Below are positions 16,195 to 24,694 of a stretch of DNA of 64,000 nt, one piece after another. How positions within the stretch are numbered: the first letter of the stretch is position 1; each line of letters opens with the position of its first letter. Origin of the DNA: Streptomyces geranii (GTDB taxonomy: Bacteria; Actinomycetota; Actinomycetes; Streptomycetales; Streptomycetaceae); NCBI RefSeq assembly GCF_002954775.1, contig NZ_PJME01000026.1:1-64000 (forward strand), read 5' to 3'. Under the pieces are notes generated by a model. It did not search any database, was not told the origin of the DNA, and saw only the letters and a program-made list of their open reading frames with translations. The position numbers and the translations under genes were made by a program.

Positions 16195-16314
16195 CCGGCG
16201 GAGGACGACCGGGGGCGACTGAGGGCGACCGAGGGCGGCAACGGCGCCCACCATCACGCACCGACTCCGCCGGAGACGCCGAGAACGTCACAGCTTCTGT
16301 GTGCACAGCAGTTC

Positions 16315-16353
16315 CTGACGCAGTGTCAGTTCAGTAACCTGACACTGCGTCAG
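16315..16353. promoter_or_regulatory. Double operator: perfect 15-bp inverted repeat, each arm itself palindromic
   Basis: CTGACGCAGTGTCAG (16315-16329) and CTGACACTGCGTCAG (16339-16353) are exact reverse complements separated by 9 bp. Each arm is one mismatch away from the CTGACG-N3-CGTCAG consensus. They lie 35-73 bp before the acyl-CoA synthetase start, so two repressor dimers could bind 24 bp apart. Confidence 0.85.
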
Positions 16354-16387
16354 TTAATTGTGCTGTCACACAGGAGCGGGCGGACCG

Positions 16388-18661
16388 ATGCTTGGATCAA
16401 CCCACGGCACCCTCACCACCGACTCCCGCCGGGCCCGGGTCATCGCCTGCGGCGAGCAGCCTTCGCCGGTCGTGCACGGCAGGCCGGCCGATGTCGACGA
16501 TCTCGACGTCGGCGGCCGGCCGCTGTACGCCGGCGTGCCCGATCTCGACCGCTTCTTCCGGCCCGAGTCCCTGGCGGTGGTCGGTGCCTCGGACGCCGAG
16601 GGGCGGCCGAACACCGGTATCACCCGGCAGTTGCTGGCGTGGGCCGAGCGGGTCGGTGCCCGGCTGCACCCGGTGCACCCGACCCGCGAGGCCGTCTTCG
16701 GCATACCCTGCTTCCCCTCTGTCGCGGACCTGCCCGAGCAGGTCGATCTGGCTGTGCTGCTGGTCGCCGACCCGCTCCCCGTGGTCGAGCAACTCGCCGA
16801 GGCCAAGGTGAAGTTCGCCGTCGCCTTCGCCTCCGGGTTCGCGGAGACCGGTGAGGCGGGCGCGGCGGCCCAGGCCCGGCTGACGGCCGCCGTCCGACGC
16901 GGCGGCATCCGTCTCCTCGGCCCCAACACCAACCTCAACGCCTTCGAGAACTTCCGCGACGACCTCGACGGCCCGGCGATCGCCCTGATCACCCAGTCCG
17001 GCCACCAGGGCCGCCCGGTCTTCGCGCTCCAGGAACTCGGCATCCGCCTCTCCCACTGGGCCCCCACCGGCAACGAGGCCGATCTGGAGACCGCCGACTT
17101 CATCTCCTACTTCTCCGAGCAGCCCGAGGTGGGCGCCATCGCCTGCTACGTCGAGGGCCTCAAGGACGGCCGCTCCTTTCTCCTGGCCGCCGACCGGGCC
17201 GCCCGGCGCGGGGTACCCGTCGTCGCGGTCAAGGTCGGCCGCACCGAGACCGGCGCCCGCACCGCCGCCTCCCACACCGGCAAACTGACCGGCGCCGACA
17301 AGGTGGTGGACGCGGCGATGCGGCAGTACGGCGTGATCCGCGTCGACGGACTCGACCAACTGCAGGACACCTCAGCCCTGTTGGCCCGCGCCCGGCGCCC
17401 GCTCGCCGACGGGGTCGCCGTCTATTCGATCTCGGGCGGCACGGGCGCGCACTTCGCGGACCTGGCGACGGAGGCTGGACTGCGGCTGCCGCAGCTGTCC
17501 ACCGCCAAGCAGGCCGAACTGCACGAGTGGATACCCGGCTACCTGAACGTGGCCAACCCCATCGACAGCGGCGGGCACCCGGTCGGCGACTGGCGCGGCC
17601 GGAAGATCATCGACGCGATCCTCGCCGACCCCGAGGTGGGCGTCCTGGTCTGCCCCATCACCGGCCCCTTCCCCCCGATGAGCGACAAGCTCGCGCAGGA
17701 CCTCGTGGACGCGGCCGAGCAGACCGACAAACTGGTGTGCGTGATCTGGGGGTCGCCGGTCGGCACGGAGCCGGCGTACCGCGAGACGCTCCTCGGCTCC
17801 TCCCGCGTGGCGACCTTCCGCACCTTCGCGAACTGCGTGACCGCGGTCCGCGCCCACCTCGACCACGCCCGCTTCACCGCCGCCTACCGCTCCCCCTTCG
17901 ACGAGGCACCGCGCACCCCCTCGCCCAGCTTCCGCAAGGCGCGGGCACTGATGCGCCCGGGGCAGGCGCTGAGCGAGCACGCCGCCAAGCTGCTGCTTCG
18001 GGCGTACGGCATCCGCGTACCGCGTGAGCAGCTGGTGACCAGCGCGGCGGCGGCCGTGCGGGCGGCGGGGCTGGTGGGCTACCCGGTGGTGATGAAGGCG
18101 TCGGGCGGCCAGATCGCGCACAAGACGGAACTCGGGCTGGTGAAGATCGGGCTGACCTCGGCCAGCCAGGTCCGCGACGCCTACCGCGAGCTGACCGACA
18201 TCGCCCGCTACGAGGGCGTGGACCTGGACGGCGTACTCGTGTGCCAGATGGTCGAGCGGGGCGTCGAGATGGTCGTCGGCGTCACGCACGACGACCTGTT
18301 CGGGCCGACGGTGACGGTCGGACTCGGCGGCGTACTGGTCGAGGTCCTCCAGGACACCGCCGTACGTGTGCCGCCCTTCGGCGAGGTCCAGGCGCGGGAC
18401 ATGCTGTCCGAACTGCGCGGGCGGGCCCTGCTGGACGGGGTCAGGGGGCGCCCCCCGGCCGACCTGGACGCGCTCGTCGAGGTCGTGATGCGGGTGCAGC
18501 GGATGGCGCTGGAACTCGGGGACGAGCTGGCGGAGCTGGACATCAATCCGCTGATGGTGCTGCCCAGGGGGCAGGGCGCGGTGGCGCTGGACGCGCTGGC
18601 GGTGTGCGGGCCTGGACCGGACGAGGACACCGACCAGCCACCACTCCAGCAGCTGCCCTAG
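16388..18661 (+). CDS. NDP-forming acyl-CoA synthetase (acetate--CoA ligase family)
   Basis: About 757 aa with fused alpha and beta parts. The first is a CoA-binding Rossmann domain (FFRPESLAVVGASDAEGRPNTGI), then the succinyl-CoA-synthetase-like domain with ALITQSGHQGRP and YCVEGLKDGRS-like YVEGLKDGRSFLL, then an ATP-grasp domain from about residue 530 (LLRAYGIRVPREQLV, GYPVVMKASGGQIAHKTELG, ELAELDINPLMVLPRG). Such enzymes activate an acid to its CoA ester with ATP, giving ADP and phosphate. AGGAG lies 11-12 nt before ATG 16388. It is followed after 40 bp by an enoyl-CoA hydratase on the same strand, so both form an operon under the double operator. Confidence 0.92.
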   Translation: MLGSTHGTLTTDSRRARVIACGEQPSPVVHGRPADVDDLDVGGRPLYAGVPDLDRFFRPESLAVVGASDAEGRPNTGITRQLLAWAERVGARLHPVHPTREAVFGIPCFPSVADLPEQVDLAVLLVADPLPVVEQLAEAKVKFAVAFASGFAETGEAGAAAQARLTAAVRRGGIRLLGPNTNLNAFENFRDDLDGPAIALITQSGHQGRPVFALQELGIRLSHWAPTGNEADLETADFISYFSEQPEVGAIACYVEGLKDGRSFLLAADRAARRGVPVVAVKVGRTETGARTAASHTGKLTGADKVVDAAMRQYGVIRVDGLDQLQDTSALLARARRPLADGVAVYSISGGTGAHFADLATEAGLRLPQLSTAKQAELHEWIPGYLNVANPIDSGGHPVGDWRGRKIIDAILADPEVGVLVCPITGPFPPMSDKLAQDLVDAAEQTDKLVCVIWGSPVGTEPAYRETLLGSSRVATFRTFANCVTAVRAHLDHARFTAAYRSPFDEAPRTPSPSFRKARALMRPGQALSEHAAKLLLRAYGIRVPREQLVTSAAAAVRAAGLVGYPVVMKASGGQIAHKTELGLVKIGLTSASQVRDAYRELTDIARYEGVDLDGVLVCQMVERGVEMVVGVTHDDLFGPTVTVGLGGVLVEVLQDTAVRVPPFGEVQARDMLSELRGRALLDGVRGRPPADLDALVEVVMRVQRMALELGDELAELDINPLMVLPRGQGAVALDALAVCGPGPDEDTDQPPLQQLP

Positions 18662-18701
18662 CCACCGCACCGGCCACCGCAGGAAACGGAGCAGCACCCC
18701 C

Positions 18702-19547
18702 ATGACTTCCTCCCCCGAAGAATCCGTTACGCCCGAAAAATCCGCTGATGCGGTTGAGTCATTGGTACTGCACGCCACTGACAATCAGGTCTCGTGGATC
18801 ACCCTCAACCGCCCCGAAACCCTCAACGCCATCACCCCTGACCAGCGAGAACGCCTGATCCAACTTTTCTCGGAGGCCTCGGCGGACCCGGCCGTACGGG
18901 CCGTGGTCCTCACCGCGACGGGCAAGGGCTTCTGCACGGGCGCGGACCTGCGAGGCGGCGGGCAGCCGAAGGGCGGCGAACGGATCGCGGGCGACGTCGC
19001 GCGGGTCATCCGCCTGGGCGCCCAGCGCCTGATCTCAGCGGTCCTCGACTGCGAGAAGCCGGTGATAGCGGCGGTGAACGGCACGGCGGCCGGCCTCGGC
19101 GCGCATCTGGCCCTGGCCTGCGACCTGGTCCTGGCGGCCGAACAGGCAAGGTTCATCGAGGTGTTCGTCCGCCGGGCCCTGGTCCCGGACGGCGGCGGCG
19201 CCTACCTCCTCCCCCGTCTGATCGGCCCGCAGCGCGCGAAGGAACTGATGTTCTTCGGCGACGCGCTGACGGCCCCGGAGGCGGAACGCCTGGGCCTGGT
19301 CAACCGCGTCGTACCGCCCGAGGACCTCCACAAGACGGCCCGGGAATGGGCGGAACGCCTGGCCACCGGCCCGACCCGCACCCTCGCCCTCACGAAGCAG
19401 CTGATCAACGCCTCCCTGGACTCCGACCGGGCCACGGCCTTCGCCGCCGAGGCGACCGCCCAGGAGATCAACATGGGGACGGCGGACGCGAGGGAAGGGG
19501 TGGCGAGCTTCGTGGAGCGGCGAAGCCCGCGCTACGACGGGAATTGA
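18702..19547 (+). CDS. Enoyl-CoA hydratase/isomerase family protein
   Basis: 281 aa, crotonase fold. Typical features are WITLNRPETLNAITPDQRERL, the oxyanion-hole segment GKGFCTGADLRGGG, and AAVNGTAAGLGAHLALACDLVLAAEQARF followed by LVPDGGGAYLLPRLIG. Most members add water to or isomerise 2-enoyl-CoAs. It shares an operon with the acyl-CoA synthetase (40-bp gap) and would act after an acyl-CoA dehydrogenase in the same pathway. The first 25 residues are a variable charged tail. Confidence 0.93.
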   Translation: MTSSPEESVTPEKSADAVESLVLHATDNQVSWITLNRPETLNAITPDQRERLIQLFSEASADPAVRAVVLTATGKGFCTGADLRGGGQPKGGERIAGDVARVIRLGAQRLISAVLDCEKPVIAAVNGTAAGLGAHLALACDLVLAAEQARFIEVFVRRALVPDGGGAYLLPRLIGPQRAKELMFFGDALTAPEAERLGLVNRVVPPEDLHKTAREWAERLATGPTRTLALTKQLINASLDSDRATAFAAEATAQEINMGTADAREGVASFVERRSPRYDGN

Positions 19548-19554
19548 CGGCCCG

Positions 19555-20040
19555 TCAGGACGTGTCACCGAAGGGGTCCTTCACCTTCATGAGCGCTCGC
19601 GTCCGCTCACGGAGGACGGTGAGCGCCTCGCCGAAGGGAATACCCTCCCGCTTCCAGTGGTACGGCGTCCGGGTTCCGGCCCGCACCGCGCCCAGGTCCA
19701 GATCCAGATCGACCTCGACACCGACTTCCACCACGCACAGCCGCGGCCCGATCGAGAGCGCCGCGTAGAGGTCCACCACGCCGGGGTCGTCCAGACCCGG
19801 TTCGTCGACTCGGCCGAACCGGTGCGTGGAGCGCAGCTCGTACAGATCGCCCCGGCGCGCCAGCACCGCCTGGCTGAACGACCGGGGACGCTCACCGAAG
19901 TCGTAGTCCATGAGGAGTTGCGTCGTGAACTCGTCGAACTCCGCGTGGCAGGCGTGGAATTCCGCGACGAACGAGTGGATGCCGGTGCCGATGCCGGTGC
20001 TGCTGCCGTGATCGCGATCGTGGTCGTGGTCGTGATCCAT
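19555..20040 (-). CDS. Uncharacterised protein with His/Asp-rich N-terminus
   Basis: 161 aa; family not recognised. It opens with MDHDHDHDRDHG, a metal-chelating-looking head, then acidic and aromatic segments (HACHAEFDEFTTQLLMDYDFGERP, RSTHRFGRVDEPGLDDP) and ends with YHWKREGIPFGEALTVLRER. No signal peptide or membrane segment is seen. It is convergent with the enoyl-CoA hydratase gene and divergent from the flavin reductase gene. The regulon operator at 20089-20103 lies in that divergent gap, about 50 bp before its start, so it may belong to the same catabolic regulon. Codon bias supports this strand over the overlapping open frame on the other. Confidence 0.7.
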   Translation of the reverse strand: MDHDHDHDRDHGSSTGIGTGIHSFVAEFHACHAEFDEFTTQLLMDYDFGERPRSFSQAVLARRGDLYELRSTHRFGRVDEPGLDDPGVVDLYAALSIGPRLCVVEVGVEVDLDLDLGAVRAGTRTPYHWKREGIPFGEALTVLRERTRALMKVKDPFGDTS

Positions 20041-20088
20041 GTGCGTACGCTCCGATCGGACGGTTATGTACCGTACAGGGCTTCACTT

Positions 20089-20103
20089 CTGACGATCCGT
20101 CAG
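20089..20103. promoter_or_regulatory. Palindromic operator (regulon site) upstream of flavin reductase
   Basis: CTGACGATCCGTCAG has both consensus half-sites. It ends 5 bp before the ATG of the rightward flavin reductase gene, so binding would block transcription start or initiation there. Confidence 0.8.
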
Positions 20104-20108
20104 CTCCA

Positions 20109-20726
20109 ATGGAACCCATGTTGGGACAAGCGGGAATGGCGGCGGCTGCCGTCCGTTATCTCAGATCGGCCGGCTCGCCGACCGTCGCGGAGTCCGTCGA
20201 GGCGTTGCCCCGCCCTGACTTACGGGCGGTCGCCGACGACGAGCGGGCGCCGGTCCCCCCGGCCGAATTCCGGCGTGTCCTGGGCAACTTCGCGACCGGC
20301 GTCACCGTCATCACCGCCCCGCCCGCCGAAGGCGAGGCCACCCCGGCCGGCTTCGCCTGCCAGTCCTTCTCGGCCCTCTCCCTCGACCCGCCCCTCGTCG
20401 TCTTCATGGTCGGCCGTACGTCCAGGACCTGGCCGCTGATCGCCCGCGCGGGCGTCTTCTGCGTCAACGTACTGGGCGCCGACCAGGGCGAGTTGTGCCG
20501 CTCCTTCGCGGTGAGCGGGGCGGACAAGTTCGCGGGCGTCGACCACGAGCCGACGCCCGTCTCCGGCTCCCCGCGCCTGGCGGGCGCCGCCGCCTGGATC
20601 GACTGCACGATCCAGGCGGTGCACACGGGTGGGGATCATCTGATCGTGGTGGGGCGGGTGGAGGCGCTGGGGGCGGCCGACGGGGACGAGCCACCGCTGC
20701 TTTTCCATCGGGGCCGTTTCCTCTGA
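20109..20726 (+). CDS. Flavin reductase family protein
   Basis: 205 aa, FMN-binding split-barrel domain from about residue 50: FRRVLGNFATGVTVITA, FACQSFSALSLDPPLVVFMVGRTSRTWPLI, GVFCVNVLGADQGELCRSFAVSG, and AAWIDCTIQAVHTGGDHLIVVGRVEAL. These proteins reduce flavin with NAD(P)H for a partner monooxygenase (as HsaB does for HsaA in steroid degradation). The partner here could be the distant regulon flavoproteins or a gene outside the window. The operator sits almost on its start codon, which suggests a very short leader. A long N-terminal extension of about 50 residues precedes the fold. Confidence 0.9.
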   Translation: MEPMLGQAGMAAAAVRYLRSAGSPTVAESVEALPRPDLRAVADDERAPVPPAEFRRVLGNFATGVTVITAPPAEGEATPAGFACQSFSALSLDPPLVVFMVGRTSRTWPLIARAGVFCVNVLGADQGELCRSFAVSGADKFAGVDHEPTPVSGSPRLAGAAAWIDCTIQAVHTGGDHLIVVGRVEALGAADGDEPPLLFHRGRFL

Positions 20727-20832
20727 CCCCGCCCCGAAGTCGGTCCGCCTCGATGCAGACCGAAGCCGTCTGCCACGCGGCTCCAGCACAGGAACCGATC
20801 GGGACGGAACAACCAAGGGCGACAGCTTGAAC

Positions 20833-21090
20833 CTACCCGCCCCGCCGCTCCCGCCTGCGTCGGTACAGGAGCACGCACTTGACGAACGCGGTGGTCATGC
20901 CTACTCCGACGACCATGCGTATCAGGGCGCCGACCAGGCCGTCGGCCGTGGGGTCGAAAAGAACGGCACCCACGAAGCGCAGCAGGATTTCCGTGTAGAG
21001 GACGAGGGACACCAGCCCCAGCGGAACCCGGTGGGCAGGTTTCTCCGGTCGCCCTCCGTCCTCGCCCCGCGCGTCCTTCACAGTGTCCAT
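20833..21090 (-). CDS. Small two-helix membrane protein
   Basis: About 85 aa; family not recognised. Two hydrophobic segments are visible, VPLGLVSLVLYTEILLRFVGAVLF-like (about residues 22-45) and GLVGALIRMVVGVGMTTAFVKCVLLY (about 52-77), followed by a positively charged tail RRRRERRGG. ATG 21090 is preceded by GAGGTGA, which includes the stop codon of the upstream small gene, so the pair is translationally coupled. Function unknown. Confidence 0.65.
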   Translation of the reverse strand: MDTVKDARGEDGGRPEKPAHRVPLGLVSLVLYTEILLRFVGAVLFDPTADGLVGALIRMVVGVGMTTAFVKCVLLYRRRRERRGG

Positions 21091-21100
21091 TCCCGTCACC

Positions 21101-21397
21101 TCACCGGCCCGGTGCGCTCCGGCGCATCCTCGACCGGACGTAGACGGCCGCCGAGATCACCACGACGAGCACGACCATGTCTTCGGCCAAGGCCCCCAGC
21201 GCGTTCGGGACGGAGTGGCCGAAGCCGACGGCCGTCGTGAAGTGGGCGATCGCGACGGCCACGAGCACGAGAGCGAACCGCGGCAGCGAGAACCCTCGCT
21301 CCCGCCCGTCCGGCCCATCGGCCTTCTCCGGCCTCTCCGGCTTCTCCATGGCTTTCCAGCCCAGCCTCTCCTTGACGACCACCTTGGCCTCGGACAC
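21101..21397 (-). CDS. Small membrane protein
   Basis: 98 aa; family not recognised. A charged N-terminal third (ERLGWKAMEKPERPEKADG) is followed by hydrophobic segments FALVLVAVAIAHFTTAVGFG and LAEDMVVLVVVISAAVYV, and a basic end RSRMRRSAPGR. It lies directly upstream of another small membrane protein with 10 bp between stop and start, so the two probably act together in the membrane. Confidence 0.6.
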   Translation of the reverse strand: MSEAKVVVKERLGWKAMEKPERPEKADGPDGRERGFSLPRFALVLVAVAIAHFTTAVGFGHSVPNALGALAEDMVVLVVVISAAVYVRSRMRRSAPGR

Positions 21398-21452
21398 CGG
21401 CTACTGGCGTCCCCCATCGCGGCGACCGCGCCACGACCCAACCCGGCCGTCG

Positions 21453-22948
21453 TCAAGCATGCCCCTGGTCCTCCGCACCGGAGGCAAAGGTCTGGACAAG
21501 GGACAGGACAATACGACGGCGTACGAGATCGACCTCGGCGATCTTTACGGTGAGGGTGTCGCCGACCTCGATGGTGTCCTCGGGTGAATCGCCCAGCTCG
21601 CTGGTGTGCACCAGCCCCTCGAAGCCGTCCGGTCGGTCTTCGACGCGCACGAAGACGCCGAACGGCACGATCTTGGTGACCGGCCCGGTGACCACCTGCC
21701 CTGTTCGTCGCGCTACCTCCGGCAACGGGTCTTCCCGCACCGCTCGGAGCGACAGCGGTACCCGTTCCCGGATCATGTCGACGTCGAGGACCTCGGCCGT
21801 GATCTCCTGGCCGACGCTGACGACGTCGGACGGGTGGCCGAACGGACGCCAGGACAGCTCCGGAACATTGATCATCGCGGTGAAGCCGCCGATGTCCACG
21901 AAGGTGACGCCGAAGCCGGCGATGGTCTGCACCGTGCCGGTGACGACCTGGCCGCGCCGCAGGGTCTTCAGGAAGGCCCAGTCACGGTCGCCGGGCGTCG
22001 GTTCGGTCTGCCAGCGTGCGCGGAGAACGCCGTCGCTGTCGGGCAGCACAGCGGTGAACAGCGGGAGATCTTCACCGGCATACATGGATACGACACCGGC
22101 AGCACGCGCGCCGGCGAGGTGGGAGGTCACTGCCTCGAACTGGGTCTCGTCCACGACCGTGCTCGTGATCTGCCCGTCCTCGTCCTCCCGGACGATCTCC
22201 ACCAGGCCTTCGTCGGGCAGCGCGGCCACGGCCTTGTCGACGTCGGTGAGCAGGTCCGGCCAAATCGCCAACTGTGCGCGTGGGGCCAGCTGGAAGCGCA
22301 CGGTCTCGATGTTGTCGCGGGTCAGGCGATGCCACCGGGAGGCGTTGCCGGCGAAGATCTCCTCCAGGAACACCGCGCGGTGGGCGCTGACCGTCCACTG
22401 CAGGCGAGCCCAGAAGTCGGCGTCGGCCGGGCGCTGTACGTGCTGTGGATCGTCGGGGGCGAAGTCGTAGGGCGATGCGTCCAGGCGTTCCGGGAACAGC
22501 CCGAGCGAGCGCGTGCGGGCCAGCGCCGCTTCGCACGGCCGGCTGCTGCCCACGTAGAGGTACTGGTCCCAGCCGACGTGCACCGCGAACGACCCCTCCG
22601 CCTCCAGACGGCACCAGGCACCACTGTCGCGGAGCATGGCCCGTACGAGTTCCAGGGCGACCGCGATCGACACCGGCGCACCGTCGTGGAACCCGGCGAA
22701 GTCGGCGGGGACCAGACCGTAGCCGTCGACCGGTGCCTCCGGGCCGAAGTGACCGAAGCCCCCGATCTGCGGCTCACGGACGGCCAGTTGCCCGACACCG
22801 GTCTCCTCGGCGAAGGCGGCGACGGCCTGCAGATAGGCGGCCTCGACCGGCCCGCGGTCGCTGGTCGCGGGCTCGGCGCCGGTGTAGTGGCCGTTCGGAT
22901 CGCGGTCGGCGGGGTCGTACTGGTGACCCGGTAGACGTAGGGAAGCAC
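21453..22948 (-). CDS. S1 RNA-binding domain protein, apparently frameshifted near the start
   Basis: The intact part (21453-22673 and open upstream to 22949) encodes a protein with two C-terminal S1 domains: GQVVTGTVQTIAGFGVTFVDIGG and GQVVTGPVTKIVPFGVFVRV...GLVHTSELG. The first half is a conserved actinobacterial domain (CRLEAEGSFAVHVGWDQYLYVG). Family-like sequence continues upstream of the first available start (GTG 22673) as YDPADRDPNGHYTGAEP with no start codon in that frame, whereas GTG 22948 in the next frame gives VLPYVYRVT. Joining them after RVT needs one extra base near 22920. So either a single-base deletion has broken the gene or the assembly has an error there. Expected role: RNA binding or translation-related. 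Confidence 0.75.
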
Positions 22949-22949
22949 G

Positions 22950-23240
22950 TCACCGCCCGCCGGCGGGTGAGACCTTGCCACCACGGCCGGTGAGCGAGTC
23001 GACGATGTCACGGGCGTCGGACGGTGAGCGGGCAAGCCAGCCGGGCTCCGCGACGACGAGGGTGTCACCGGCGCACACGGCCGCGAGTGCCTGTGCCAGA
23101 CCGGGCCGGTCGAGGTCACGGTCGCGGTCGGTTCCGGTCAGCCGATGGTCCGGATGGATCCGGTCCCCCTGGGCGTCCGGGGCGCCTGGGCCGCATCCCG
23201 CACAGCCGACGCGTTCAATCATGCCGGGAGCGTACGGCAA
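22950..23240 (-). pseudogene. Serine recombinase (resolvase) remnant
   Basis: The 96-aa frame reads DRIHPDHRLTGTDRDRDLDRPGLAQALAAVCAGDTLVVAEPGWLARSPSDARDIVDSLTGRGGKVSPAGG when followed in pieces: DHRLTGT, RPGLAQALAAV, AGDTLVV, LARS and DARDIVDSL are the middle of a resolvase/invertase catalytic domain. The N-terminal catalytic Ser segment is missing, the usual KLDRLAR is EPGWLAR, and the DNA-binding domain is absent. It is thus a dead fragment. It ends two bases before the presumed start of the S1-domain gene, which is consistent with an old insertion or recombination point. Confidence 0.75.
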
Positions 23241-23280
23241 GCCGCGCTGAGCGACCGCCGAGTTGCCGCCCCTCCACCCC

Positions 23281-24624
23281 TCAGGCCGAGGCCGCGGCCG
23301 TAGCCGTACCCGCGGCCACCCCGCCCACCGGCCGCCGTCGAATCACCAACGCCATCAGCGCCGCCGCCGCACACAACGCCCCCGACGCGTACCAGACCAC
23401 GTCGTACGACCCGAAGACATCCCGAGCCATACCCCCCAGGAACGCCACAAGCGCCGCCCCCACCTGGTGCGAAGCCAGCACCCAGCCGAAGACGATCGCG
23501 CTGTCGTCGCCGTAGTGCTCGCGGCACAGGGCGATCGTCGGTGGGACCGTGGCGACCCAGTCGAGGCCGTAGAAGACGATGAAGAAGATCATCGGGGGGT
23601 GGATCGACGGCGCCAGCAGCATGGGCAGGAACAGCAGCGAGACTCCGCGCAGCGCGTAGTACACCGCCAGGAGGCGGCGCGGCTCGTAGCGGTCGGTGAA
23701 CCAGCCGGAGGCTATCGTGCCGACGACGTCGAAGACCCCGATCACCGCCAGCAGGGAAGCGGCGGCTGTGATGGGCATGCCGTGGTCGTGGGCCGCCGGT
23801 ACGAAGTGGGTCTGGATCAGGCCGTTCGTCGAGGCTCCGCAGATCGCGAAGGTGCCGGCGAGGAGCCAGAACGGGCCCGTGCGTATCGCCGACAGCAGCA
23901 CGCTCACCGTGCGGCGGGCCGCGCCCTGCACAGGGGGCGGCTTCGGTACGAACTCCTGCGCCCCGTACGGCTTCAGGCCCACGTCCGCCGGGTGGTCGCG
24001 CAGGAGGAGCCAGACGAAGGGGACGACCGTCAGGGCCGCCAGGGACACCGTCACCGCCGCCGGGCGCCAGTCGTACGTCTCGATGATCCACGACAGCAGC
24101 GGCAGGAAGATCAGCTGGCCGGAGGCCGAGGCCGCCGTCAGGATGCCCGTCACGAGGCCGCGCCGCTCGGTGAACCAGCGGTTGGTGACCGTCGCCGCGA
24201 AGGCCAGCGCCATCGAGCCGGTGCCCAGGCCCACCAACAGGCCCCAGCACAGCATCAGTTGCCAGGCCGCCGTCATCCAGACCGTCAGGCCCGATCCCAG
24301 CGCGATGACCGCGAGGGCGACCGCGACGACCCGCCGGATGCCGAAGCGGTCCATCAGCGCGGCGGCGAAGGGCGCGGTCAGCCCGTACAGCGCCAGGTTG
24401 ATGGAGACGGCGGCGCCGATCGTGCCGCGCGACCAGTCGAACTCCTGGTGGAGCGGGTCGATGAGCAGGCCCGGCAGGGAGCGGAAGGCCGCGGCGCCGA
24501 TGATCGTCACGAAGGCGACGGCGGCGACGAACCACGCCCGGTGCACGCGCGGGAGTCGCGGCGCCCGGCCGGGCTTCCGGAGATCGCCGGCGGCATCGGG
24601 TGTCTGTCTCGAAGTCGTCGTCAC
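23281..24624 (-). CDS. MFS transporter
   Basis: 447 aa with about 12 transmembrane segments and the fold of the monocarboxylate/oxalate-formate antiporter branch. FDWSRGTIGAAVSINLALYGL, AALMDRFGIRRVVAVAL (motif A region), GTGSMALAFAATVTNRWFTERRGLVTGIL, and the second-half motif A FTDRYEPRRLLAVYY are visible. It would move a small organic acid across the membrane. It is divergent from the GlxA-family regulator gene (70 bp apart), which makes that regulator a plausible controller. Confidence 0.93.
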   Translation of the reverse strand: MTTTSRQTPDAAGDLRKPGRAPRLPRVHRAWFVAAVAFVTIIGAAAFRSLPGLLIDPLHQEFDWSRGTIGAAVSINLALYGLTAPFAAALMDRFGIRRVVAVALAVIALGSGLTVWMTAAWQLMLCWGLLVGLGTGSMALAFAATVTNRWFTERRGLVTGILTAASASGQLIFLPLLSWIIETYDWRPAAVTVSLAALTVVPFVWLLLRDHPADVGLKPYGAQEFVPKPPPVQGAARRTVSVLLSAIRTGPFWLLAGTFAICGASTNGLIQTHFVPAAHDHGMPITAAASLLAVIGVFDVVGTIASGWFTDRYEPRRLLAVYYALRGVSLLFLPMLLAPSIHPPMIFFIVFYGLDWVATVPPTIALCREHYGDDSAIVFGWVLASHQVGAALVAFLGGMARDVFGSYDVVWYASGALCAAAALMALVIRRRPVGGVAAGTATAAASA

Positions 24625-24694
24625 TCCTCAAGCTTCCGACCTGCGAACTCCCCGAACGAGTGGCCGGAAGGACAGCATTCGCTACGATCGGGCC

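Noticed and set aside
17372..18784. 470-aa open frame opposite the acyl-CoA synthetase
   Set aside because: No motifs; it is the antisense of the ATP-grasp part.
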